43,783 nucleotides of DNA from Paludibacteraceae bacterium (GTDB lineage Bacteria > Bacteroidota > Bacteroidia > Bacteroidales > Paludibacteraceae): the NCBI GenBank assembly GCA_017448345.1, contig JAFSLP010000108.1:1-43783 (forward strand), written 5' to 3'. Within the stretch, counting starts at the first letter, position 1, and each line of letters starts with the position of its first letter. Positions 1-7,737 of this stretch are shown here, in pieces. Below the pieces are notes generated by a model that was given only the letters and a program-made list of their open reading frames with translations, was not told the DNA's origin and did no database searches. Made by a program: the position numbers and the translations under genes.

Positions 1-2
1 CC

Positions 3-131
3 TTTTTCAATTGGTTGAACGAAAAAACGGATATTCAAAGAGCGCATAAAGTCCGATCATCGCAGGGACTTTGGCTGCATCTGATGGGGAAACTATCCAT
101 CGCGTTTGTTTATCTTATTTTTAACTGCTGA
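3..131 (+). CDS. C-terminal fragment, possible DDE transposase (5' truncated)
   Basis: An open frame runs from the window edge to a TGA at 129-131 and gives 42 residues containing NEKTDIQRAHKVRSSQGLW and then a hydrophobic tail (MGKLSIAFVYLIFN). The pattern KT-x-IQ-x-A-x-KVRS-x-GL followed by a hydrophobic helix resembles the C-terminal end of some DDE transposases of Bacteroidota insertion sequences as I remember them. No catalytic residue lies inside the window, so the family cannot be confirmed. If it is a transposase, an insertion sequence ends just left of the ribbon-helix-helix gene. It could also be the tail of an unrelated protein. Confidence 0.3.
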   Translation, partial: FFNWLNEKTDIQRAHKVRSSQGLWLHLMGKLSIAFVYLIFNC

Positions 132-137
132 TTCGCA

Positions 138-158
138 TTAATTATTAATTATTAATTG
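138..158 (+). repeat. ATTAATT heptamer array overlapping a start codon
   Basis: Three tandem copies of the 7-base unit ATTAATT end in ATTG. The last copy supplies both the in-frame stop and the TTG start codon of the ribbon-helix-helix gene. Confidence 0.8.
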
Positions 159-335
159 AAAAAGTCTCCCCGTGAATATCGCATCTCTATCCTGCTGAAC
201 GAGAGTGAACTGCGCACCCTCGACCGCTTCTGCGATACCTACGGAGTGGCGAACCGCAGCCGTCTTATCCGTGAGACGCTCATGCGGGCAATTCTCAAAC
301 AGCTCGACTCCGACCAGCCGACTCTCTTCGACTAA
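156..335 (+). CDS. Small ribbon-helix-helix (CopG/Arc-like) protein
   Basis: A 59-residue frame begins KKSPREYRISILLNESEL and continues with a helix-turn-helix-like stretch (LDRFCDTYGVANRSRLIRET), ending QPTLFD. A short beta strand (YRISILL) followed by two amphipathic helices with a turn is the ribbon-helix-helix pattern of small DNA-binding regulators and antitoxins, so it probably binds DNA as a dimer. The only possible start is TTG at 156, directly after an in-frame TAA at 153-155; both lie in the ATTAATT repeat at 138-157. No toxin partner is visible. The gene ends ten bases before the hairpin that terminates the convergent rpoD. The fold is moderately supported and the role unknown. Confidence 0.55.
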   Translation: MKKSPREYRISILLNESELRTLDRFCDTYGVANRSRLIRETLMRAILKQLDSDQPTLFD

Positions 336-344
336 ATCATAAAA

Positions 345-367
345 AAACGCCTCTTGTGGAGGCGTTT
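345..367 (-). terminator. Rho-independent terminator of rpoD
   Basis: A perfect 9-bp stem (AAACGCCTC / GAGGCGTTT) with a five-base loop is followed on the minus strand by seven T. It starts three bases after the rpoD stop codon. On the plus strand it could also stop transcription of the ribbon-helix-helix gene, but the T run is shorter there. Confidence 0.85.
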
Positions 368-369
368 GC

Positions 370-1230
370 TTAACCAAGGTAGGTCTTCAGTATGTGACTT
401 CGTTGGCCCGAATTTAATTTACGGATGGCTTTTTCCTTGATCTGACGCACACGCTCGCGGGTCAGATGAAGCTCGTCGCCGATCTCTTCCAGCGTCTTCT
501 CCGGCGTTCCTATGCCGAAGAACTTGCGGAGGATGTCCGCCTCACGCGGGGTCAGAGTCTGCAACGCACGGGCTATCTCTGTGGAGAGCGACTCGTTAAT
601 CAGTCCGCGGTCTGCGTTGGGGGAATCTTCATTCACCATCACATCTATCAGACTGTTGTCTTCGCCCTCTACAAAGGGTGCATCCACGCTCACATGACGG
701 CCGGACATCTTTAGCGTCTCGGCTATCTTGTCAACGGGGATGTCCAGCATATCCGCCAGCTCCTCGGCACTCGGCTTGCGCTCGTGCTCTTGCTCGAAAC
801 GCTGGAAAGCCTTGTTGATTTTGTTCATCGACCCCACTTGGTTGAGGGGGAGACGGACAATTCGGCTTTGCTCTGCCAGCGCCTGAAGAATGGATTGACG
901 GATCCACCACACTGCATAGGAGATGAACTTGAAACCACGCGTCTCGTCGAATTTCTCGGCAGCCTTGATGAGTCCTAAGTTGCCCTCGTTAATCAAATCG
1001 GGCAAACTCAGACCTTGGTTCTGATACTGTTTTGCTACGGAAACCACAAAACGCAGGTTGCTCTTGGTCAGTTTCTCCAGTGCCGCACGGTCACCGTTGC
1101 GGATACGGCCTGCCAATTCTACCTCTTCTTCCACCGAAATCAGCTCCTCACGGCCTATCTCTTGGAGATACTTGTCCAGACTCGCCGATTCACGGTTGGT
1201 AATTGATTTTGTAATTTTTAATTGACGCAT
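370..1230 (-). CDS. rpoD: Primary RNA polymerase sigma factor RpoD/SigA
   Basis: This 286-residue protein is the housekeeping sigma factor that directs RNA polymerase to promoters. Region 1.2 ([16 protein letters not shown]) is followed by region 2 with [17 protein letters not shown], the [18 protein letters not shown] segment and the -10 recognition helix [13 protein letters not shown]. Region 3 (RLPLNQVG) and region 4 with the helix-turn-helix [20 protein letters not shown] complete it. Region 1.1 and the long non-conserved region of E. coli RpoD are absent, and the length is what I expect for Bacteroidota sigma factors, which read TTTG / TAnnTTTG promoters. The ATG at 1230 has no Shine-Dalgarno sequence. 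It lies downstream of tRNA-Arg on the same strand and may share the promoter at 1622-1653. Confidence 0.97.
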   Translation of the reverse strand: MRQLKITKSITNRESASLDKYLQEIGREELISVEEEVELAGRIRNGDRAALEKLTKSNLRFVVSVAKQYQNQGLSLPDLINEGNLGLIKAAEKFDETRGFKFISYAVWWIRQSILQALAEQSRIVRLPLNQVGSMNKINKAFQRFEQEHERKPSAEELADMLDIPVDKIAETLKMSGRHVSVDAPFVEGEDNSLIDVMVNEDSPNADRGLINESLSTEIARALQTLTPREADILRKFFGIGTPEKTLEEIGDELHLTRERVRQIKEKAIRKLNSGQRSHILKTYLG

Positions 1231-1245
1231 TTCTAAACTTTGTTT

Positions 1246-1391
1246 AGAGTGTAGAGTTGATAGTTGATAGTCTTAAGTTTAGAGAAGTCCTTCAGTTGAG
1301 TGTTTGTAAGTTTACAAGTATTATCGGTTAAACTTTCTACTTGATAACTATCCGACTTCTTTCAACTCTCAACTTTCAACTCTCAACTTTT
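1246..1391. repeat. Intergenic heptamer-type repeats (CTTTCAA / CTCTCAA)
   Basis: The 175-base gap between rpoD and tRNA-Arg is made largely of TTGATAG-type repeats (about 1255-1270) and of alternating CTTTCAA and CTCTCAA 7-base units (about 1361-1391). No gene is visible here. Confidence 0.7.
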
Positions 1392-1405
1392 CGCTTTTAG
1401 CGAAG
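1391..1405. other. Hairpin beside the tRNA 3' end
   Basis: TTCGCT-TTT-AGCGAA forms a six-base-pair hairpin directly next to the 3' end of tRNA-Arg. There is no proper T run, so it could be a tRNA processing or termination structure, or one of the many small palindromes of this window. Confidence 0.4.
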
Positions 1406-1479
1406 TGATCCGGTCGGGATTCGAACCCGAGACCCACAGCTTAGAAGGCTGTTGCTCTATCCAGCTGAGCTACCGGACC
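1406..1479 (-). tRNA. tRNA-Arg (anticodon TCT)
   Basis: The minus strand folds into a complete cloverleaf. The acceptor stem is GGTCCGG / CCGGATC with one G-T pair and discriminator A. The D arm is GCTC...GAGC, the anticodon arm ACAGC-CTTCTAA-GCTGT has anticodon TCT, and the T arm TCGGG-TTCGAAT-CCCGA is standard. CCA is not encoded. It reads AGA codons. A strong promoter lies about 140 bases upstream and rpoD follows on the same strand. Confidence 0.96.
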
Positions 1480-1621
1480 CGGAGCGCCCTCCCGATGAAA
1501 TAATCGTACCTCTATGGCTAAGAAACGGGAGAAGCGGCTTCCGCATAGAAGGGTATAAACCCCTCACCTTATAAACCGTATTGACACACCGAAAAGATGC
1601 CGATACGGCGAAAAAAGCGTG

Positions 1622-1653
1622 CAAAGTTACTGCTTTTTTTTGAATTGTGCAAA
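1622..1653 (-). promoter_or_regulatory. Bacteroidota-type promoter for tRNA-Arg (and possibly rpoD)
   Basis: Read on the minus strand there is TTTG (1650-1653), a 20-base spacer and TAACTTTG (1622-1629). This matches the -33 TTTG / -7 TAnnTTTG consensus of Bacteroidota. Confidence 0.8.
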
Positions 1654-1689
1654 TAAAATCGCACTTTTCTGATTTTTTGACACGCTTTT

Positions 1690-2004
1690 TTACAGAATAC
1701 TGTCAAAAATCTGTGCCAAATCCTGCTTGCGGCTCGCTCCTACATGGCGATTTACCAGTTCACCGTTCTTGAAGAACAGCATCGTCGGGATGTTCATGAT
1801 GCCGTACTCCTCGCAGGTGTCGGGGTTGTCATCCACATTCAGTTTGCCTACCACTACGCGGCCCTCGTATTCGTTCGATAACTCCTCCAGAATAGGAAGC
1901 ATCATCTTGCACGGACCACACCATGCAGCCCAGAAATCCACTACTAACGGTTTGCCTGACGCAATCACATCCTTGATGTTAGCGTCTGTAATTTCTACTG
2001 TCAT
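1690..2004 (-). CDS. trxA: Thioredoxin
   Basis: A 104-residue cytoplasmic thioredoxin that reduces protein disulfides. The active-site WCGPCK lies in the usual FWAAWCGPCKMM context near residue 30, and the cis-proline segment MNIPTMLFFKNGE is present. There is no signal peptide and the length is normal. The start codon overlaps the clpC stop codon in an ATGA arrangement, so translation is probably coupled to clpC. This links disulfide reduction with protein quality control in one transcript. The upstream sequence is A-rich with no Shine-Dalgarno motif. Confidence 0.96.
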   Translation of the reverse strand: MTVEITDANIKDVIASGKPLVVDFWAAWCGPCKMMLPILEELSNEYEGRVVVGKLNVDDNPDTCEEYGIMNIPTMLFFKNGELVNRHVGASRKQDLAQIFDSIL

Positions 2005-4286
2005 AAACTTTGTTGTATTTGTTTGATTGTTATCTTTTTTTGGTTCGGACGACGCAGCAGTATATCTGTCAGCGGGTCCTCCAAGTAGGTCTGTACGGCG
2101 CGTTTCACAGGACGGGCACCGTTCTTCTTGTCATAACTCTTCTCCACCAGCTGTCCCACCACCTCGGGGGTCACGCTCAGCTGGTGCCCTTGGGTCTTCA
2201 GCCGTTGTTGCAGCAGCCCGATTTCTACACGCACTATCTGGTTGATAGTTTCCCGGCTCAGAGGCTCGAAAGTCACGATGTTGTCTATACGGTTTACGAA
2301 CTCCGGCGGAAACTGTTTCTGCAGCGCCTTGATGAGCGTCTGGTTGATGTTCTTCTGGTCCATCTCCGTCGCTCCGAAACCTACGCCGCTGCCGAACTCC
2401 TGCAACTGCCGTGTGCCTACATTGCTGGTCAGCACGATGATCGTGTTGCGGAAATCAACGATGTGCCCCTGACGGTCGGTCAAACGGCCTTCGTCTAACA
2501 CTTGCAGCAGTACGTTGAAGATATCCGGATGGGCTTTCTCTATCTCGTCAAACAGCACAATCGAGTAGGGTTTGCGGCGGACGGCTTCTGTCAGCTTGCC
2601 GCCGTCCTCGTGCCCCACGTAACCCGGAGGGGCGCCGACCAGCAGACTCACCGTGTGCTTCTCCATGTATTCCGACATGTCGAATCGTATCATGGCGTCT
2701 TTGCTGCCGAACATCTCCTCCGCAAGGCATTGCGCCAGATAAGTCTTGCCCACACCCGTCTGCCCGAGGAAGAAGAACGAACCGATAGGCCGTTTCGGGT
2801 CCCGCAGACCGAGCCGGCTGCGCTGGATGGCGCGGACTACCGTCTCAACTGCTTTGTCCTGACCGATAATCTTTCTGCGCAGCGACTCGCCCATCGTACG
2901 CAGACGCTCGCTCTCGACTGTCGCCACACGTTGTACCGGCACGCCGCTCATCATGCTCACTACGCCTGCTACGTCGTCCGTTGTGATGGTGTAACTGTTC
3001 GCCTCGGTCTCGCCGATGGCTTTTTGTCTGGCGTGGCTCCGTGCGCCAACCTCGTCCATCACGTCGATGGCTTTGTCCGGGAAGGCACGGTCGGTCAGGT
3101 ACCGCTCACTCAGCTTGACGCATGCGCGCAGCACCTCCGCTGTGTAGATAACGTGGTGGTAGTCGGCATAATGTCCGCTCAGCCGTGTCAGGATGTCTAT
3201 CGTCTCGTCGCTCGTCGTCGGGCGTACCTGCACTTTCTGGAACCGCCGCTCTAACGCTCCGTCTTTCTCTATGGATTTGGCGTACTCTGCCGTCGTCGTC
3301 GCGCCGATACATTGTACCTCGCCCCGTGCTAACGCAGGCTTCAGGATGTTCGCGGCGTCCAGCGAACCCGAGGCGTTGCCGGCACCGATGATGGTGTGTA
3401 TCTCGTCGATGAAAAGTATCACCTCGGGATGTTCGCGAAGCTCGGTAATCACATTCTTCATCCGCTCCTCGAACTGACCCCTGTATGTCGTTCCTGCTAC
3501 CATGGAGGCGATGTCCAGAGTCACTATCCGTTTGCCGCGAAGAGCTCCTGCATCATTATTCACGATACGCAGCGCCAGACCTTCCACGATAGCCGATTTG
3601 CCTACACCCGGCTCGCCTATCAGGATGGGGTTGTTCTTCTTCCGGCGGCTCAGTATCTGTACCACGCGCTCTATCTCCACCGATCGGCCTACCACGGGGT
3701 CAAGCATCCCTTGCTCCGCTTGTTTGGTCAGGTCACGGCCGTACTTGTCCAATGCCGCCGTTTTGCTGCCCTTGGTGTTCTTCTGCTGCTGCCCGCGGGG
3801 CTGCCAGTTCTCGTCATTCACGTCACCCATTTGCTGGTTCCCGTCACGAGGTGATTCGGCGCTGTAATGCGGCTGACCGTATATCTCCACTAATTTCTCG
3901 TAACTCAAACCCCATTCATCCTCTAAAAACGCTGCGGCTGTGTTGATGTTTTCGCGCATGATGGCAAGCAGCAGATGTATCGAACCCACTGCTTCTGCAT
4001 GGTATTCGCGGCTGATGCCTTCTGCTATGCGCAGAATACGGTCGGTGCGCAGACTCCGCTCTACCGGTTCTATCACACTGCTCTCGCTCCGTAACTTGGC
4101 GTCCAGACTCTTCTTCGCCTCTTCGGGATTGAAGTCCGCCTGACGGAGCACTTCATATGCCGAGCCGTTTCCCAGACGGATAATCGCCAGCAACAGGTGT
4201 TCGGGTTCGACACTCTTGTTCAGCAAGCGTTCTGCCTCGTCCTGCGCATAAATAATAATTCTGTTCAAATTTTGTGTTACTACCAT
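2001..4286 (-). CDS. clpC: ClpC-family AAA+ unfoldase lacking the middle domain
   Basis: A 761-residue Hsp100 ATPase that unfolds proteins for the ClpP protease. The N-terminal Clp-N double repeat (about 1-145) is followed by a polar linker. D1 has Walker A GEPGVGKS near residue 225 and Walker B VILFIDEIH. D2 has GQTGVGKT near residue 505 and SIVLFDEIEKAHPD. The sequence VGF in D2 fits the hydrophobic tripeptide loop that docks ClpP. The segment DEVGARSHARQKAIGE runs almost directly into ITTDDVAGVVSMMSGVP, so the coiled-coil middle domain of typical ClpC (about 50 residues, with the UVR-like motif) is missing; in this respect it resembles ClpA. It precedes trxA with an ATGA overlap. Confidence 0.92.
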   Translation of the reverse strand: MVVTQNLNRIIIYAQDEAERLLNKSVEPEHLLLAIIRLGNGSAYEVLRQADFNPEEAKKSLDAKLRSESSVIEPVERSLRTDRILRIAEGISREYHAEAVGSIHLLLAIMRENINTAAAFLEDEWGLSYEKLVEIYGQPHYSAESPRDGNQQMGDVNDENWQPRGQQQKNTKGSKTAALDKYGRDLTKQAEQGMLDPVVGRSVEIERVVQILSRRKKNNPILIGEPGVGKSAIVEGLALRIVNNDAGALRGKRIVTLDIASMVAGTTYRGQFEERMKNVITELREHPEVILFIDEIHTIIGAGNASGSLDAANILKPALARGEVQCIGATTTAEYAKSIEKDGALERRFQKVQVRPTTSDETIDILTRLSGHYADYHHVIYTAEVLRACVKLSERYLTDRAFPDKAIDVMDEVGARSHARQKAIGETEANSYTITTDDVAGVVSMMSGVPVQRVATVESERLRTMGESLRRKIIGQDKAVETVVRAIQRSRLGLRDPKRPIGSFFFLGQTGVGKTYLAQCLAEEMFGSKDAMIRFDMSEYMEKHTVSLLVGAPPGYVGHEDGGKLTEAVRRKPYSIVLFDEIEKAHPDIFNVLLQVLDEGRLTDRQGHIVDFRNTIIVLTSNVGTRQLQEFGSGVGFGATEMDQKNINQTLIKALQKQFPPEFVNRIDNIVTFEPLSRETINQIVRVEIGLLQQRLKTQGHQLSVTPEVVGQLVEKSYDKKNGARPVKRAVQTYLEDPLTDILLRRPNQKKITIKQIQQSL

Positions 4287-4306
4287 ATATCTTTTGTCTT
4301 TCTTAT

Positions 4307-4361
4307 ATTCTTTCGACTTTTGACTTTCGACTTTCGACTTTTGACTTTTGACTTTCGACTA
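4307..4361. repeat. CTTTCGA / CTTTTGA heptamer array
   Basis: About seven tandem 7-base units (TTTCGAC and TTTTGAC) fill the gap between the porin gene and clpC. Confidence 0.85.
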
Positions 4362-6365
4362 ATTATAAAAATGCCATGCCAGACCGGCTCGGAACACATC
4401 GCGGTTGGTCGGATATCCCGGCATGGTCAGATAGTTGGTGTTCGACCTCATAAACAGATGGTTGAGGTGTTGGTAATGTGCGAAGAAACGCAGCCGGATG
4501 GACCGCACATAAAAACTGGCGTACACGTTCATCCATGGATAATTACCCACTTGCGTCTCTTGCTGGGTGGCAAACATTCCCGTAGCCGGACATAGTACCG
4601 GCGCTTTGTATCGCGTGAAATACCGCACATCGACGCCTATCTGTGCGTCCAAGGCTTTGAACCATGTCCCGTGGTAATACAGCCTGTGCTGTAGTATCAC
4701 TATCGGAACCGGCATCACGCTGTCGTTTGTCGTGTGTTGGACCACTGCGCGGTTCTCCAGATTGACCCACGGAGTGGTGATGTCTAACCCTATGTCTCCG
4801 CTCAGTATCTGCACGTTGCCGCTGTATTGTCTGGGCTTCCAGTCCGATGCAGATACATAGACGGGGTTCGTCTGGTTCTCAAAACTGAAGTCGATATGCG
4901 GCTTCACCCATTGGGTCGGGTAGCTGATGCGGGCGCCGCCCAAGAAGCGGTAGGTGAACCCGAACTCGTTGTCCCATGCGATATGGTTTGACCTGAAATG
5001 CTGCAGGTACCAGCTCGGTTTCTCGCTCTTGGCATAGGCGCGTGCGGTGATAATCATCGGATATTTGCCGGCGTTGAACTTCGTCTCTATCTTTCCGTTC
5101 ACGTCAAACTCGCCGATTTTGTATCCTAACAGGCATACTAACCCCTCAATGGTATAATGCACATGGGCTCCGCTGTGTTTGTGTATAGCACCGCCCACGT
5201 AGGTGTTGTTCGTCCAATGGTAACCGTAGTCGTAGATGTTTCCGTCAACCCGGTTTCTCCTGATTCGTTTGCTGCTGTCCCCTGTCGTTGATGCCTCTAC
5301 CGTGACGCACTCGGTCGTCATGAACCGCTGGCACTCGTTCATCGCAAACACCGTCGCGCCGAACTTCAGCTTGGTGTTGTATGCCTCGCAGAATGTCACG
5401 GCTATCGTGTTGCGGATGGTCAGCACGTCGGTGCTGTCGTTGGTCTTGCTGTTGTTGTAATAGGTCGTGTCGTAAAACCCTTGGTTGGCGCTCTGCTCGA
5501 TATACCGCCTGTTGGAGTTGTTCGTCTCGAAGATGTGCGAGAACGTCATCAGCGGGATGTACTCCACTTTCACTGTGTCGCGTTTCTCTCTCCGCCCGTC
5601 GGTTCTCACCTCTATCGTGTCGTGGTATTCGCGCTCTTTGGTGATGGCGTACTGGTTGTGCAGATAGCCGCTCAGATACCGGTAGCCTGTCATCGCATTC
5701 AGCCTCACCGGCAGGTCCTCGGAATTAAGACTGCTGCTCAGCTGGCTCACGTCCTGTAGTCCTCCGTTGTCGAACGAGTTGAGCCTGCTCCAGCCGAAAG
5801 CGGCGTGCATGCTGTAGTGGTCGCCGTCATAACTGCCCCAGACGGAACCGCGGAACAGCTTGCCTGCTGTGTTCGCGTAATGGCCGATAGAACTCAGGTA
5901 ATCCATCTCCAGACCAAGGTTGAGCTTGCGCCCGAGGTTCGTGGTGAATAGAAAATCAATATCGTTCTCCTCATGTCCCGTGACGAATCCTTTCTTGTAG
6001 GCTACCGTTGAAAACGGGGTCGTTGTGTTGAAGTACCGTTGTTGCTGGGGCGTCACTACATACGGAGTCAGGCTCCATGCAAAGGGGTCGTCTATCGTGC
6101 GTACCCTACGGTTCACTATCCTTGATTCGAGAGGGGACACTAACACGTTGCCGTTCGTCACATTGCTCAGCGAGTAGTCTTGTTGCACATCCACATCGTG
6201 ATAGTTCAGCATCACCGTGTCGCGGAAGGCTGTCGTGTCGGCTACGGCGCTGTACGACGGCATCTGCCAGCTCTTCACAACAGTCTTCGTACGCGGCGGC
6301 TTGGCAGCGGCCCACTGGGTCGCTGCCAACAGCACTAATACGATATAAAGCCTCTCAACTTTCAA
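4359..6365 (-). CDS. Putative outer-membrane porin (Porin_10-like)
   Basis: A 668-residue exported protein. It starts with a short signal peptide (hydrophobic core LYIVLVLLAATQWAAA), then an N-terminal region with TTAFRDTVMLNYHDV, and then about 550 residues of alternating amphipathic strands rich in Tyr, Trp and Asn that end in LAWHFYN with a near-terminal aromatic, as in beta-barrels. The layout matches the putative porin family of Bacteroidota (PF14121) as I know it. The start is a TTG at 6363-6365, directly preceded by an in-frame TAG and lying in a CTTTCAA repeat, so the first residues (MKVER) are repeat-encoded. The family assignment is by overall pattern; the transported substrate is unknown. 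Confidence 0.7.
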   Translation of the reverse strand: MKVERLYIVLVLLAATQWAAAKPPRTKTVVKSWQMPSYSAVADTTAFRDTVMLNYHDVDVQQDYSLSNVTNGNVLVSPLESRIVNRRVRTIDDPFAWSLTPYVVTPQQQRYFNTTTPFSTVAYKKGFVTGHEENDIDFLFTTNLGRKLNLGLEMDYLSSIGHYANTAGKLFRGSVWGSYDGDHYSMHAAFGWSRLNSFDNGGLQDVSQLSSSLNSEDLPVRLNAMTGYRYLSGYLHNQYAITKEREYHDTIEVRTDGRREKRDTVKVEYIPLMTFSHIFETNNSNRRYIEQSANQGFYDTTYYNNSKTNDSTDVLTIRNTIAVTFCEAYNTKLKFGATVFAMNECQRFMTTECVTVEASTTGDSSKRIRRNRVDGNIYDYGYHWTNNTYVGGAIHKHSGAHVHYTIEGLVCLLGYKIGEFDVNGKIETKFNAGKYPMIITARAYAKSEKPSWYLQHFRSNHIAWDNEFGFTYRFLGGARISYPTQWVKPHIDFSFENQTNPVYVSASDWKPRQYSGNVQILSGDIGLDITTPWVNLENRAVVQHTTNDSVMPVPIVILQHRLYYHGTWFKALDAQIGVDVRYFTRYKAPVLCPATGMFATQQETQVGNYPWMNVYASFYVRSIRLRFFAHYQHLNHLFMRSNTNYLTMPGYPTNRDVFRAGLAWHFYN

Positions 6366-6410
6366 CTAAAAGACTACTCTAAACTCTAAACTCTCAACTC
6401 TCAACTTTTC
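6352..6410. repeat. CTCTCAA / CTTTCAA / CTCTAAA heptamer array
   Basis: Tandem 7-base units fill the gap between the GH57 gene and the porin gene. They provide the porin TTG start and its first codons on the minus strand and run into the last codons of the GH57 gene. Confidence 0.85.
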
Positions 6411-7666
6411 TTCTTCAGCTTCGCCTGCAGAGCCTGAATCTCCTCCTCTTGGTTGCGGATGGTCTTCAGCAACTCGTTCAGCTCCTCGTTCTCGATGGTT
6501 GTCGGGTATTGCTCTTCCACGGACTGTAGGAAATCGGAAAGCACGTTCATGTAGTTGATGAACGCGTCATATGCCGATTCATACTGCGTCTCGCCTTGGT
6601 CAATATGGTTCATGTAGTGCAGATAGTTCACATCCTGCAGACGCAGCCAGTTGGTCTTCAGGTTCTTGTCCTGACACAGATGAACACGTTCCGCCACGGC
6701 GAAGAGCTTGTGGATGGCCTCTTGCTGCAAGTCGTTTCCGGCATACACACTCAGGTCTTTTGCCTCGCCGCTCCATGTCAGCGGATACGGGCTGGATAAC
6801 ACATCGTTGGCTGCCAGTTTCTTGGCTGCCTCGGCGGGAGTCATGAAGCCCATCTCGCGCTCCAACGCATAGTACGGCAGTGCCTTCAGGAAATCGAAGA
6901 TACCGCTTCCCGCGTTCTGACGGATGCCGAATGTCTCGGCGCCTACCCAGATGTTGATGATGTCTTCTCCCTCAGGCAGAGCCTGTAACTGGTTCGCGTA
7001 TTTCTCTGCGTCTATCGGGAAATTGCCCCAGCCCGGATCGGAGAAATGGAAACTCAGCTCGTCACTCAGGTTCGTGTTGCGCAGCAGCACTTTCATCTTC
7101 GGCGCGCCGGCGGACTGGTAAATCTGGTTCGGAGTCTTCCAGCTGATGACATGTTTGGCGCCTTCGGTCAGGATTGTTTTGTAACCCATCTTGTTCAGGT
7201 TATACGCCGTCTCATCGGTGTACAGCAGCTCCGTGTTCCATATGGTCTGGGCTTTTACGCCGAAGATGCTCTCTAACAGCGCACCTTGTTTCTTGAACTG
7301 CTCTTTCATCTCGCTCACGTTGTATTCCGAGGCAAGCGAATAGCTGTACGGAGTGGCGAGAAACTCCACGCATTTGGTGCCGGCTAACTCTTTCAGTATG
7401 TCAATCATCTCGGGATTGAACTGCTCGAACATCTCAATCATCGTGCCGCTTACGCTCAGCGCGCAGTGGAATTTGCCCTTGCTCAGGCTGATCATGTCAC
7501 GGATGGTCTGGCACAGAGGAAGATAGGAGGTCTGTACCAGCCAGTTGATATGTTCTTCGGTTGCCATGTCGTCATAGTAGTAATGGTCATGGCCGATTTC
7601 AAAGAAACGATAGCGCTTCAGACGATAAGGAGCATGCATCTGGAAGCAAAAACATATATTTTTCAT
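6401..7666 (-). CDS. Glycoside hydrolase family 57 alpha-amylase-type enzyme
   Basis: A 421-residue cytoplasmic enzyme expected to act on alpha-glucans such as glycogen. The N-terminus CFCFQMHAPYRLKRYRFF is the His-containing first motif of GH57. The segment IWNTELLYTD near residue 150 carries the probable catalytic Glu, and WVGAETFG lies further on. The last 35 residues (NEELNELLKTIRNQEEEIQ onward) form a charged coiled-coil tail. It is the third gene of a debranching enzyme - GT4 - GH57 cluster with the same order as the glycogen cluster of Bacteroides. It is separated from the GT4 gene by about 70 bases of AAATGGT-type repeat. There is no signal peptide. Confidence 0.92.
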   Translation of the reverse strand: MKNICFCFQMHAPYRLKRYRFFEIGHDHYYYDDMATEEHINWLVQTSYLPLCQTIRDMISLSKGKFHCALSVSGTMIEMFEQFNPEMIDILKELAGTKCVEFLATPYSYSLASEYNVSEMKEQFKKQGALLESIFGVKAQTIWNTELLYTDETAYNLNKMGYKTILTEGAKHVISWKTPNQIYQSAGAPKMKVLLRNTNLSDELSFHFSDPGWGNFPIDAEKYANQLQALPEGEDIINIWVGAETFGIRQNAGSGIFDFLKALPYYALEREMGFMTPAEAAKKLAANDVLSSPYPLTWSGEAKDLSVYAGNDLQQEAIHKLFAVAERVHLCQDKNLKTNWLRLQDVNYLHYMNHIDQGETQYESAYDAFINYMNVLSDFLQSVEEQYPTTIENEELNELLKTIRNQEEEIQALQAKLKKKS

Positions 7667-7685
7667 ATCTTTAAAAATTACTAAA

Positions 7686-7737
7686 TGGTTAAATTTCTAA
7701 ATAAATGACCAAATGGTAAATGTCCAAATGGTAAATC
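7686..7737. repeat. AAATGGT/AAATGACC repeat array
   Basis: This gap between the GT4 and GH57 genes holds several copies of the AAATGGT and AAATGACC/AAATGTCC units. The same family recurs at six other junctions in the window. Confidence 0.85.

Noticed and set aside
138-377. Minus-strand 79-residue frame over the start of the window
   Set aside because: It is the reverse of the ribbon-helix-helix gene and spans the rpoD terminator.
2010-4286. Long plus-strand frames opposite clpC
   Set aside because: They have no conserved motifs, while the minus strand carries a full AAA+ protein; high GC at third positions produces such shadows.
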